From the NCBI GenBank assembly GCA_009801085.1, contig VNWV01000001.1, forward strand, positions 620,001-684,000: a stretch of DNA of 64,000 bases, given 5' to 3'. The notes beneath the pieces were generated by a model. It made no database searches and had not been told where the DNA came from. It was given only the letters and a program-made list of their open reading frames with translations. Every line of letters starts with the position of its first letter. The stretch's first letter is position 1. This DNA comes from Lasiodiplodia sp. COLG20 (Eukaryota; Ascomycota; Dothideomycetes; Botryosphaeriales; Botryosphaeriaceae). Positions 1 to 11,031 of this stretch are shown in pieces. The position numbers and the translations under genes were made by a program.

Positions 1-183
1 CGCGAGGTGCCGAGGGCGAGGTTCGCGCGGGTGAAGGGTGAGGTGGGCAAGAGGTGGAGGAGGAGAGAAGACGACGGCCAGGCGTGGGACTGGGAGAGGT
101 GGATGAGGAGGGGCTTGGTGAAGAAGGCGGAGATGAGGGCTGGGGCGAAGGAGTGGAGGAGGGAATTGGAGGGATTGGCTTGA
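1..183 (+). CDS. 3' end of an unidentified gene (partial at window edge)
   Basis: Frame 1 is open from the first base to a TGA at 181-183, giving about 60 residues with no start codon in the window. The composition looks like a real protein C-terminus: it is rich in Arg, Lys, Glu and Trp, with segments such as AWDWERWMRRGLVKKAEMR. The downstream bases lose this pattern at once. The family is not recognised. A basic, tryptophan-rich tail like this is common in small mitochondrial and nucleolar proteins, but that is only a suggestion. The purine-rich strand also opens a competing frame at 54-290, which I regard as a shadow. The call rests on an uninterrupted frame and plausible composition only. 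Confidence 0.4.
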   Translation, partial: REVPRARFARVKGEVGKRWRRREDDGQAWDWERWMRRGLVKKAEMRAGAKEWRRELEGLA

Positions 184-1521
184 AGATGATGGTGATGATG
201 GAAAAAGGAATGAGCGATTTGAGGGAGAAAATTGTTTTCTTCGAAGGCGGCGGGGATGACGATTGCGGTATGTTGGGCCTGGTGTTGTGAATTTGCACCA
301 TTCTATTCGACCTCCTTTTTTCCTTCTCTTTTTTTTTATCCTTCTTGCATCTGCGGAGTTAGCTGTGGGGCCTCAGGAGAGGCCCCGAAATTGTGGGGAT
401 GGATTGGCAATAGACGGGGTCTGGAAATTGGACATGACTGGAAAGACTGGAGAGGAGATACCCCGATTTCATTCGCTTCTGCCAATGAATTCTTGATAAT
501 GACATAGAAGGAGAGAGAGCTTGTTGAGACGTAGAGTACCTTTGTAATAACCTTGCCCTGGAGATATACTATAGACTGTTAGTTCGAGATGCATCATTTC
601 CCGTAATAGGCATCAATCTATCTTCGACCGCATCGCTGGGAAAGGGTGGTCGACACAATTGGAAAGCGGCAGGGCGCGCGCATGCATCTGGTGGGGCGTC
701 CGAGGGCTGACGGCATTCTGCAGGTACACACGATTTCCTCCCGCGGCATTCGGGTGAAGTTGTACCTGTGACTCTTGCAACAGCACGCAAGCATCGACGG
801 AGAGGTATGAGTCAATTGAGAGCTTCGTCTTTTGGATCGGTTGAACAGCTGCTATGGGGCGCCGGACTCGGCTTAGCGCATCGACGGGGCTCCGGATAGC
901 CGAGGTGTTAGTTTCCGCTGGAGCGCTGCGAGCAACTGTCACTTCGCCACCAGCTCGCGACCAGCGGCGACACGTGGCTGCGCAGGGGGTGCGAGGGCCG
1001 CAGAGGGTGCGCCTGTGACGGCCTGCTCCTCGCCGCGCCTGCTGGGCGGGCTGCGAGGCTTTTAGAGGAGCTGGAGCGCCGTCCTTTCACATGTTTAGAG
1101 AAGGCGGCGACGAAGCAACGGCAACGTCATGCCGCCGTTCTTCAGCTCACCCGCGGCACCGCCCCCAGACCACGCTCTCCACATGCCATGCAGGGATCCG
1201 CCCGCCTAGGCCTCGGGCCAAAGGCGCCTGCTTGCCCCAAGCACCACGCATTACTCGATCGAGCGAGCTCCCCCAGATGCCGCCTCGGTCCAATGGTTCA
1301 CAGCTCTCTTAGTCCTCTCACCCGACCCTACCCGAAGCAGGGCCAGTTATGGCTCATGGCTCGGCCTCCTCTGCGCAGCGCAGAGCTTCCAAGACGTTTA
1401 TATGACAGCTTAGCCCCCCGCCCTCTTGCCGTGAAGTCATACCCGCCGTGTGCTGCAATCCTCCCTCCACACCTTCTGTCCTCGTCCTCTTCCTCCATTC
1501 TCCCTCATACAGCTTGACATC
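184..1521. promoter_or_regulatory. Intergenic; 5' region of isocitrate lyase
   Basis: No convincing gene is seen here. The short open frames on both strands lack recognisable domains and splice logic. The last ~150 bases before the isocitrate lyase ATG are CT-rich (for example 1455-1505), as is usual upstream of fungal transcription starts. Promoter elements such as acetate-activator or carbon-catabolite repressor sites could not be assigned with confidence by eye. Confidence 0.4.
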
Positions 1522-3402
1522 ATGGCGACCGGCACCATGTTGCCCCAGATGGCCTCCCTCGACGCCGAGGAGCAGGCGTTCCAGCAGGAGGTCAAGGAGA
1601 TCCAGCAGTGGTGGTCCGACTCGCGGTGGAGGTACACCAAGCGCCCCTTCACGGCCGACCAGATTGCCACCAAGCGCGGCAACCTCAAGATCCAGTACCC
1701 GGGCAATGCGCAGTCCAAGAAGCTGTGGAGGACCGTCGAGGGCAGGTTCAAGGTACGCGGGAGGAACCCCAGGCTTTCACATGCCGGCCCCACTAAAAAA
1801 GCCAATGTCGACGTGACTGACAACCCCACAGAACAAGGACGCTAGCTTCACCTATGGCTGCTTGGACCCTGTCATGGTCACGCAGATGGCCAAGTACATT
1901 GACACCGTCTACGTCTCCGGCTGGCAGTGCTCGTCGACGGCCTCGTCGTCGGACGAGCCCGGCCCCGATCTTGCTGACTACCCCATGGTACGTTAGCAGC
2001 AATACACACAATTGGCAGTGGGCTAACGCGCGGCTAGACAACCGTCCCCAACAAGGTCCAGCACCTCTGGTTCGCACAGCTCTTCCACGACCGGAAACAG
2101 CGCGAGGAGCGTCTCTCGGTGCCCAAGGAGAAGCGCAGCCAATTGGCCAACATCGACTACCTGCGCCCCATCATTGCCGATGCGGATACCGGCCATGGTG
2201 GTCTGACGGCCATCATGAAGCTGACCAAGATGTTCATCGAGAAGGGCGCTGCCGGCATCCACATCGAGGACCAGGCCCCCGGCACGAAGAAGTGCGGCCA
2301 CATGGCTGGCAAGGTGCTCGTGCCCATCAGCGAGCACATCAACCGTCTGGTCGCCATCCGCGCGCAGGCTGACATCATGGGTGGGTGGAATATCTTCCTC
2401 CTTGGTGGTAAACGAAGACTTACAATTGATTCCAGGCTCCGACCTCCTCGCCATCGCGCGTACCGACTCGGAAGCGGCCACGCTCATCACGTCGACCATC
2501 GACCCGCGCGACCACGGCTTCATCCTCGGCTGCACCAACCCGGCGCTGCAGCCGCTCGGCGACCTGATGCGGGCGGCCGAGGAAGCGGGCAAGTCGGGCG
2601 ACCAGCTGCAGGCCATTGAGGACCAGTGGACTGCGCAGGCTGGACTCAAGCTCTTCCACCAGGCCGTGGCCGACACGATCAACGCCGGCGTGCACGTCAA
2701 CAAGAAGGAGCTGATCGCCGAGTTCACGCGCCAGAGCAAGGGCAAGAGCATCCTCGAACAGCGCGCCATCGCCAAGGGCATCACCGGCGTCGACATCTTC
2801 TTCGACTGGGACGCCGCCCGCACCCGCGAGGGCTACTACCGCTACCAGGGCGGCACCCAGTGCGCCGTCAACCGCGCCATCGCCTACGCCCCGTACGCCG
2901 ACCTCATCTGGATGGAGAGCAAGCTGCCTGATTACAAGCAGGCCAAGGAGTTTGCCGACGGCGTGCACGCCGTGTGGCCGGAGCAGAAGTGAGTTGAACC
3001 ATGGTTTACCCCGGAGAATCGATATGCTGACGATGATGCAGGCTCGCGTACAACCTGTCGCCCTCGTTCAACTGGAAGGCGGCCATGCCGCGCGACGAGC
3101 AGGAGACGTACATCAAGCGGCTGGCGGCGCTCGGCTACTGCTGGCAGTTCATCACCCTGGCCGGTCTGCACCAGACGGCTCTCATCGCCGACACGTTCAG
3201 CAAGGCCTACGCCAAGCGCGGCATGGCCGCCTACGGCGAGCTGATCCAGGAGCCCGAGATGGAGAACAAGGTCGACGTCGTCACGCACCAGAAGTGGAGC
3301 GGCGCCAACTACGTCGACAACATGCTGAAGATGGTGAGCGGCGGCGTGAGCTCGACCGCGGCGATGGGCAAGGGTGTGACCGAGGACCAGTTCAAGCATT
3401 GA
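1522..3402 (+). CDS. icl1: Isocitrate lyase (glyoxylate cycle)
   Basis: This enzyme cleaves isocitrate to succinate and glyoxylate and is needed for growth on acetate, ethanol and fatty acids. Five exons are inferred: 1522-1752, 1832-1987, 2038-2380, 2436-2988 and 3042-3402, giving 547 residues, the usual length for fungal isocitrate lyases. The catalytic signature KKCGH lies near residue 215, preceded by the metal-binding stretch DADTGHGG and IHIEDQ. The start ATG was chosen because it opens [13 protein letters not shown] directly after a CT-rich leader. All four introns have GT...AG ends and keep the frame. The C-terminus ends in QFKH, so no canonical SKL-type peroxisomal signal is visible. 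The 2-methylisocitrate lyase paralogue is a less likely alternative; length and the sequence around the signature favour isocitrate lyase. Regulation by acetate induction and glucose repression is typical of the family but not shown here. Confidence 0.95.
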
Positions 3403-4895
3403 GAGGAAATTGTGTGATGATGAAGCGTGTCGTACATTCTGGGGGATCTATTGGAAAAGCTGAGGGTGTAAGGATATGTTTAACGTACCGTTTTGTATAC
3501 CGTATTTTTTTTTTTATTCAAGGTCAATGAAGCATGAACCTTTCTGAACATGATTCCAATGGCTTGATCGACATTCTGACATTGTACCACGGGATATGAC
3601 GTGATCCGCTTGCCGCTTATCGTGACCAGTTACTTAAAACGGTTAGCGCCAAGAAATAGTCAAAGGATGGTTGGAAACGGGCGTTAGATGCCCATTGTGG
3701 GCCATGTACGATAGCAGGCTCCACAAAAGGCAGGTGGGCTAGCAGTAAGCACTGCCGCCTAGGATAGCGAATGGTCGAGATCGCAGAGATGGGGAGTACA
3801 GCGTGTTCACCTCATGCTTGGGGCGGGGGGAGCGCTTAGTAGCTGGTGCGTCGGACGAATGGAGCTGCGGCGGGGAGGGCCTAGAAGCTGCAGGCTGGCT
3901 GGATGGCCGCTGGGATGAAAGGCTGTAGAGGTTGGCGGCTCGGAATAAGATGCGGCTCTGGAGGGGGTTTTGCGTTTGATAAAGTGGTGGCCGGGGTCGC
4001 TACCCGGTATCGCAAATAGCGCAGCGCCAAGCCCGCTACACACATTTCTCCATCACCACCGGCTAATCGGCTCGCGGGGAGCTGCCCTCCTCCGCCTCTC
4101 CGCAGCAGGACGTTGCCTAGATCTTGCGCCCCGGATTCGCACCAAGATGCAGGCCCCCCCAGAGACGCCGACCTCGCTCGCTGCTGCCCCCACTGGCCCA
4201 CCCACCGGCAATGTGATGATCATGCCGACGCCACATCCACCCTCTTCTGCAGCAAAGGCTTAGCCTCGCTCTATTCGCTCACCCGCGCGGAAATCACCCG
4301 CGGTGACCAAAGGCAACTCGCAGCGAACTCCGCCTGCTGACCCATGACTTGGTGACCATCACAAGAGGCCGCGTCGCCCACCTTAGTCCCACAGATATGG
4401 TGCGAGGTATTTGCTGCAGGGGGGCCGAGTCCACACACGGTGGCCGAAGCCACACCGTCAGTATCCGTCTCGTCGGCAATGGCTTGCCCTCTCCACCCAG
4501 AACGCCTCCCAATCCACCCACCTCTTTATTCCCCGTGCTCCTCTTTGCATCCTTCCTTACTCTTACATCACGCCACCGATCAAATCATCACCACCAGGGC
4601 GTTTAAATTTTTTCCAAACGGCCTCCCTGGTAATATGCACCATGCCGCTGTGCCCCAGTGATTGACGACGATCCCGTCCCGCCTTTCGCTCTTTCGCCAC
4701 GGTCTTAAGCACTTGCATCCGAGTCCTTATCACCGCCCAACGCCCATTCCATCCTCCCAGTAGCGTGCTTCTCTTGGACCGATCTCTTGGCCGATTTATA
4801 ATCTCCTCAATCCCTGCCCCGCAGAAAACCACCCTTTCCCCAGTCCTGCACTCCGCAAGCTCGTTTCTCGCTTGCTATCCACCTTTGGAACAACC
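3403..4895. promoter_or_regulatory. Intergenic; terminator of icl1 and promoter of the MFS transporter
   Basis: The first ~150 bases hold the AT-rich 3' region of isocitrate lyase, including a T-run near 3505-3515. The rest contains only short unsupported frames. The stretch 4480-4880 is C/T-rich with CACC and TCC tracts, as expected for the leader of the downstream transporter. No RNA gene or repeat was recognised. Confidence 0.4.
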
Positions 4896-7028
4896 ATGGC
4901 CCGGGAACGGTCAAAATCAATAGCCTCAGACTCCGGTCTGTCCAAGGAGCTCGCCGAGGAGATTCCGCAACGCGCTTCATCACTCTCGTCCGACTCCTCT
5001 GACTCGTCCGTTGGTTCTACGGGCCGTCGCGAGTCTCTGCAGATCACCCAGATTGGTGGCGACCTGGGCTTGAGAGCTACCATTTCGAGGGCCAGCAACA
5101 AGAGCGAAGGCGCCCTGAGTCGCATGAGAACAGGCGTCTCCACTGCAACCAATGCGACGTCTGACCCGGCTTTCGAGGTCGATTGGGATCCGGATGGAGA
5201 TGCAGAAAATCCTAGAGAGTGGCCCATGTGGTATCGAGCCTCCATAATTGCCATGGTGTCTTTTTCTACTACCTCTGTGTAAGTGATACGCCTCGCTGTC
5301 TCGTCAGTTGCCAAGGACTTGCTCTTCGTACCAAAGTCACATGGCCTTACCAGGCGGTATGCAAGTGATCTGTATCTCGAACTAAATCCTTTTCCATCAG
5401 ACAGCTGACTGTGACAGCGTAATGTATTCCACTTCGTACTCCGCCGGCATTCCAGGTATGATGGAGACGTTCGGCATCACTAACAAGACACTCCTGGTCC
5501 TCGGAATTACCACGTACCTTCTGGGTCTCGCTCTTGGATCCGTTGTCCTCGCACCGCTTTCCGAGATGTATGGCAGGCGACCCATTTATCTTATCAGCCT
5601 GGCTTTGTTTACTATTCTCGTCATTCCGTGCGCTTTGGCTCAGAACCTCGAGGCCATCTTAATCACGAGGTTTTTCGGTGCTATAGCGGGGTCAGCTTTG
5701 ATCAGTAACGCACCAGGCACGGTTGGTGACATCGTCACGGATGAATACCGTGCCTTGGCCTTTAGCATCTGGAGTATTGGGCCGATGAACGGACCTGTGA
5801 TAGGTAAGACTGTTGATCCCCGGTCTACTATGTCAACTAACACTTTGATTTTAGGACCCGTAACGGGCGGTTTCGTCTTTCAGTACCTCGGTTGGCGCTG
5901 GACCAACTGGGTCGTCATGTGTTGCTCCGGCGCTAGCTTCGTTCTCATGTTCTTCGTCAAAGAGACGTACGCCCCCACCATCCTCCGTAAACGTGCTGCA
6001 AAGATGAGGAAGGAGATGAACAACCAGCGGTGGTGGTGCCGATACGATGACAAGGCTGAATTCTGGCCGCTGCTGAAGACGAACCTGTCACGGCCGCTCG
6101 TGATGGCTGTGACCGAGCCCATATGGTAAGCCACATTCGGTTGAGGATGAAGTTCTTTCTTTTTTCCCGGCCTTTTCTCCTTCATATCAGGACTCCCATA
6201 CCATATTTTCCCCATTGACTAACCTTCGCCAGCATCTTCTGGAACCTCTACATCGCCATCGTCTACGCCATCCTCTACCTCTGCTTCGTCGCCTACCCCA
6301 TCATCTTCACCGACCTGCGCGGCTGGGCCCCCGGCCCCACCGGCCTCGCCTACGTCGGCATCGGCATCGGCGGGCTGCTCACCATCTTCAGCGAGCCGCT
6401 ACTCCGACGCTACATCATCAACGCGCACCCGCCGGACCCAGCAACAGGCAAGCCGACGCCCGAGGCGACCGTCGCGGTCGTGTGCCTGGCCTCCCTGCTC
6501 GTCCCCGCGGGCGAGCTGTGGTTCGCGTGGACGTGCCGGCCGCCGACGCACTTCGTCGCCGCCATCGCCGCCGGCATCCCCTTCGGCGCCGGCAACTGCG
6601 CCGTCTTCATCTACGCCACAAACTACCTCGCCGGCGCCTACGGCGTCTTCGCCGCCTCGGCCATCGCCGGCAACAGCGTCCTGCGCTCCGTCATCGGCGG
6701 CTGCCTGCCCCTCGCCGGGCCCGCCATGTACGCCAAGCTCGGCCCCCAGTGGGCCGGCACCCTGCTCGGCTGCCTCGAGCTGCTCATCGTGCCCATCCCC
6801 TTTGTGTTTTACCGGTACGGCGGCAGGATTCGGGAGAAGAGCCGGTTGATCAGCGAGATGGAGAGGGATCGGGCGAGGTTGGAGGGGAAGAAGAGGAGCG
6901 CTGAGGAGAGGGGGGCGGCGAGGAGGCGAATTGAGGAAGCGGAAAGGGAGAAAGGCAGAGAGACTGAGGATGAAGAGAGGGATTTGGAGAAGGGGGAGGG
7001 GTTTGGGGTTAAGGAGGCGGAGGTTTGA
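4896..7028 (+). CDS. MFS transporter, DHA1 (drug:H+ antiporter) type
   Basis: This is a plasma-membrane major facilitator protein, probably exporting toxic compounds or polyamine-like substrates. Four exons are inferred: 4896-5278, 5418-5803, 5855-6125 and 6233-7028, giving 611 residues. About 120 hydrophilic, Ser-rich N-terminal residues precede the first membrane segment. Motif A appears as LSEMYGRRPIYL and is followed by the helices expected of a 12-segment carrier. The stretch SNAPGTVGDIV and the GWRWTNW segment after helix 6 are typical of fungal DHA1 proteins. The last exon ends in an unusual ~60-residue tail that is almost entirely Glu, Lys and Arg and probably forms a cytosolic helix. 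The substrate cannot be read from sequence. A GAT microsatellite starts just after the stop. The intron junctions restore the frame exactly, which supports the model. Confidence 0.88.
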
Positions 7029-7033
7029 GTGCT

Positions 7034-7080
7034 GCTGATGATGATGATGATGATGATGATGACGACGATGATGGTGGTGG
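7034..7080. repeat. Trinucleotide microsatellite (GAT)n
   Basis: A run of GAT/ATG units with GAC and GGT variants begins six bases after the stop codon of the DHA1 transporter. It lies in the probable 3' untranslated region, so length changes would not alter the protein unless the stop is lost. Confidence 0.8.
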
Positions 7081-9064
7081 TAAGTACCACGCGCCTGGCA
7101 TTTACTTGATGTGGCAGGCAAAGAAGTTTGCGATGCGGGAATTTTCTTCTTGGGAAAGCAGGCACTGGGCGGCGTTTTGCCTCTTGAATTTCCAGCCGAA
7201 GACGCGAGAGAAAATCGTCCGCGATATCACCACCCTGCCTCTTGTCGTTTGAACAGAGAGCGACAGGCGACCGACATCAAGGGCCTCTCGCTTTTTCTCG
7301 GCTTTCCGGTATATACTTGGCGTATGACTCAAAAGTGGTCTCTTGGTTCGCAAAAAACTGGGGAAGAAGGGAGTATCGGATCGTTTTGTTTCTTGAGGAA
7401 GAGACGGATAGTCTGCTATCTCGGTGGGAAGACAAAAAGATGGATCTCGGATTCATAAACTTTGATGTAAATAGGAAGAAAAAACATAAGAAAATGTAAT
7501 GAATGTAATGAATGATCAAAGGCTAAGAACGATGCAAGATCGGAAGGGTACATTGCTGGGCTACATGCTCATGATCACACGACATGCTACCTCAGGTATC
7601 ATCAGTACTGTCGCATCATGTCCTTCACTTCGACAATACCGTGTCTTGGAACTCGAAAAGTGTTCTATTCAACAATCCGAGGCTCATGAATTAACTACAC
7701 CCAAAACCCGCAAATTGAAATGCGAGCTTAGCAAGAGGGGAGCCGTATGAAAAGGCAATATAAAAATATAAACAATTTAAAACCTGGGGTATCGAGTTTG
7801 AACTCCAAGAAATCCACTGGTATCCAACGCGCGTGATGAAGGGAAAAAAAAAATAAAGATCGTGTACTAAAACGCATCCATCGGCTCTCATAAGCCCCAA
7901 TTATCGCGCCGTCCCCCTATGCATTAACCATATGCCAATCATAGTGCTAACACATTGGCGCAATTCCATCAGGAAGGAAAAAGAAAAGAAAAAAGTGAGT
8001 GGGTGGTTGCGTCGGGCACTCGCGACGCCGACAGCTGGGAGAAATTGCAAAGGCCCAAAAGAACCCGTTGCATAGTTTAGCGGCTGCCGCTGTCGTCGCC
8101 GAGACGGCACTTTCCCTCGGAAGCATCCGCGCATTTCGCTTCAGCCCAAGCCGCCGCTCCATTCGGCAGGGCAAAAAAGGGTCCGGAACCCTGTCGCGCG
8201 GCGCCGGACGGTTTGATCGGGCCAAAATCCAGGAGACCGGAACCGCTTTGCGCGCGCATCCTGGCTCGGGATATCGAGTGGACCAAAGGAGCAGGGTCTA
8301 GCCTTGTTTCGCCGCAATTTGGGGGGCGGAGCGGTGGTTTCGCCTTCTACACGTGTTGTTTTCTCTCACATTTCATGCGCACTCGCTAGTGTGCACCTGT
8401 ACTGTCACTTGGACATCAGAAGAAATTAGATATTGACAAAAAACGAATGGTGCCATGCGGTTCGTGAAGCTCATGGTTTCAGATTATGTCGGGTATGCAG
8501 TGAAGAAAATTGAGGATGCAGCGATCGTGGAGATATTCCCTCAATGTTGATTCCTTGAATGTTGGAAGATGCGTTGAATTTGGGTATTCATCGGGCGACG
8601 TTGTGAGACCAGATCAACGTTTGTTTTAGCCAACCGGGTTCGTCATCGAGATTTTGGCGTAATCCGACGAAAAGCGGAAAGGCAACCGAGAGGAGGATTG
8701 AAACAGGCGCGCTCTGCCATGCAGCGGGTGCAACGTATGGGTGTAGTAATGTAACACAACCGGGAATGCTGCATCTGCATCGAGGCAACTCCACGGAAAA
8801 GTCGAACTTCAAATTGCCCAAGGCGTCCTACAGGGATGCATCTGCAGTCCGAGAATGGCCTCCATATGCAGTCCAGGATGGATGTCCTGATGGTTCTGTG
8901 GAGTGGAGTGGATGGATGTACGTGATCCTGCTGCAAGTTTCGCGCCGGGCTGACAGTTTCAGGGAAACCTTGGTGGCGAGACTCCTGTGGGCGCCAAATA
9001 ATCCTTCGAGATGATTGTTTACTGGGTGTTTCATTTCCGTTGCTTCCTTGTTTCGCTAGGCGCC
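7081..9064. other. Intergenic region between convergent genes
   Basis: About 2 kb separates the ends of the DHA1 transporter (plus) and the kinase-like gene (minus). It carries A- and T-runs (for example near 7845 and 7980) consistent with two terminators facing each other. No open frame shows a domain, plausible intron structure or family resemblance. Confidence 0.4.
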
Positions 9065-11031
9065 TCACGTCGTCACATCCCGGGAGTTTTTCCTGACCCA
9101 TGGCATGGGCATCTCGTGAATGACAGATGTGATAGACTTTTTTCTGATGCTCAAGGCGCGCATCGAACCGACGGCTGTCGTATCGCTGATCATGGAATCT
9201 GCGACGGAATAACGTAGGGTGGCCTCATCAGCGACGGTGCAGGTGTCATCTGCAGCCACCGACTCGTCATCATCGATGCTATTTTCAGGAATAGCGTGCA
9301 GATCTGAGCGGGGAGACATGGGTGCTTTGTGGAGACGTCCCACTGCCAGCTCATGAGGTTCGCAATGCAGGTTTACCATGGCAGCATGATCGGCCAAGAG
9401 ATCACGAAGGCGACCTGCAACACTGAAAGCTGACGGGCGGGCTTCGGGGACGGGCTGAACCATGTCTTTGATGAGACGGACCAACGGTCTCACGGCCCGG
9501 AAGTGTATCTCTTCGTGCTCCATGGCGGCGGCCTCCAGGTGCTCCATCCAGGTATGAAGTTTGTCAATGTTGCTGTGGAAGGATGAATCACTGCGCGAGC
9601 CGCTCTTTCCAGACGTTTTGTGCTTCGTGGTCCTGTGTTTGACGAAATCGGATGGTTTCTTCTTGATCATGAAAGTCAAGATATCCAGGAAGACACAGCC
9701 TAGGGAGAATATGTCTGCAACATGGCTGGAAGCAAGTGTGGAACTCGGTTTCGAGGGTGTTTTGGCAAAGCCAAAATCGAAGGCAGACAAGCTGGCGTTG
9801 GCAAAATGGTTCAACCTTCTCGCTGTTTTTGTGCTGGCTTGAGATCCATGAGACGAGGCATTGCTATCCATGGAGGCCCTACGAGATTTGCTCTTGGTCG
9901 GGCTGGAGACGGGGGCAAGAAGATTTGCCAAACTCTGTTCATGGACTTCGGGTGCTGCATAGTTGTACAACTCTTCCGGGGTTATCTTTTTGTCGCGCTG
10001 CAGTGACAATGAGCCGATATCACTGAAGGCAATGTCATTCCGTTCGTCGACCAAAATGTTAGAGGGTAGGATGGCGCCGTGAGTGACGTCGTGGCCATGC
10101 ATTGTAGCAACAGCGTCGGCCAGACAGTGCATCCAATTGAGGACAAGAGCGCGGCGTTCGGGAAGAGGCAACCTCATGTATTGGGGCGGGGTTCTGTGAT
10201 CGATGAATGTCTTGAGAGTGTGTTGTCCGACAAAGGAAGAGACAACAAAGCCATGTCCCTTGGCCGTGTAGGAAGCCCACACGGGAGCAATATGCGGATG
10301 GTCGATTTCTTGGGCGGCGGCTACATCCTTCAGAAAGTCGTCCTTCTCGGGCTCTCCGTCCTCGCCGAATGAGATGCGCCTCCGAACGAAGACCTTCTCA
10401 GGTTTTTGAGGAAAGTGGATTCGTGGCCAGTGCTGTAGGACGGCGGCGGGGGGCAGCTTGTAGACGTGCTCGATGGGGATGACTTCGTTGGGACCATAGT
10501 CTACGTGAGTGCGGCGGTCAAGCACGCGCAGCAAGAAAGTGAACTGGGTCTGATAAAATCTCCGGTTGAGCTGGTCGTCTTTCTTGCGAGAAAGAGCGAG
10601 GCGTTCGACGTTTTCCAAGGAAATAGGCAGGTCCTCGTCGTCCCATGAGTCGTCGATGACCCCGAAGATCTGGTCGGGGACGCCAACTTCGCATAAGATC
10701 AAAAACAACCGCCTGGCGCGCTCCATGATCCATTCCAGGTACGTGTCGTCGGTGAGACCGTCGCCGAAACCAAGCGGTTGATTGAGCATGTCCCGCTCCT
10801 CCTTGCGCAGGCGAGAGGCGACGAAGTCGGCCGTCACTTTGGCATCAATACGCTCCTGGGTCCACCACAGCTGCTGGAGAGGGGCGTGGGGAGTGACCAG
10901 CGAGTGGCCGGCATAGCTGGGCGGGTCAATGGGGAGTGGTGTGAGGCAGGGCAGGGGACTTACCCGTAGATGTAGGCATTGAGGGCGATTGAATTCTGAG
11001 TGACGACATTGGTGACGCTTTTGGAGCCCAT
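9065..11031 (-). CDS. Protein kinase-fold protein, probable pseudokinase
   Basis: Two exons are inferred, 10964-11031 and 9065-10916, giving 639 residues. The N-terminal ~190 residues form a helical region with no recognised domain. A kinase-like fold follows. The ATP-lysine position reads VFVRRR near residue 198, so the usual lysine looks replaced by arginine. The catalytic-loop HRD reads HGA near residue 302 and so lacks the catalytic aspartate. DFG reads SDIG near residue 321. The N of the loop (PSNIL) and a D-x-F-S-L-G-C helix-F motif are kept. This pattern fits a non-catalytic scaffold or regulator. Between the lobes lies a Ser/Lys-rich insert (SSPTKSKSRRAS). Residues after the fold are disordered. 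The short first exon is chosen because its GTAAGT donor joins in frame to YAGHSL. The fold is fairly sure; the specific role is unknown. Confidence 0.75.

Noticed and set aside
613..942. 109-codon minus-strand frame upstream of isocitrate lyase
   Set aside because: Cys/Arg-rich with no domain, overlapping other equally weak frames; nothing marks it as a gene.
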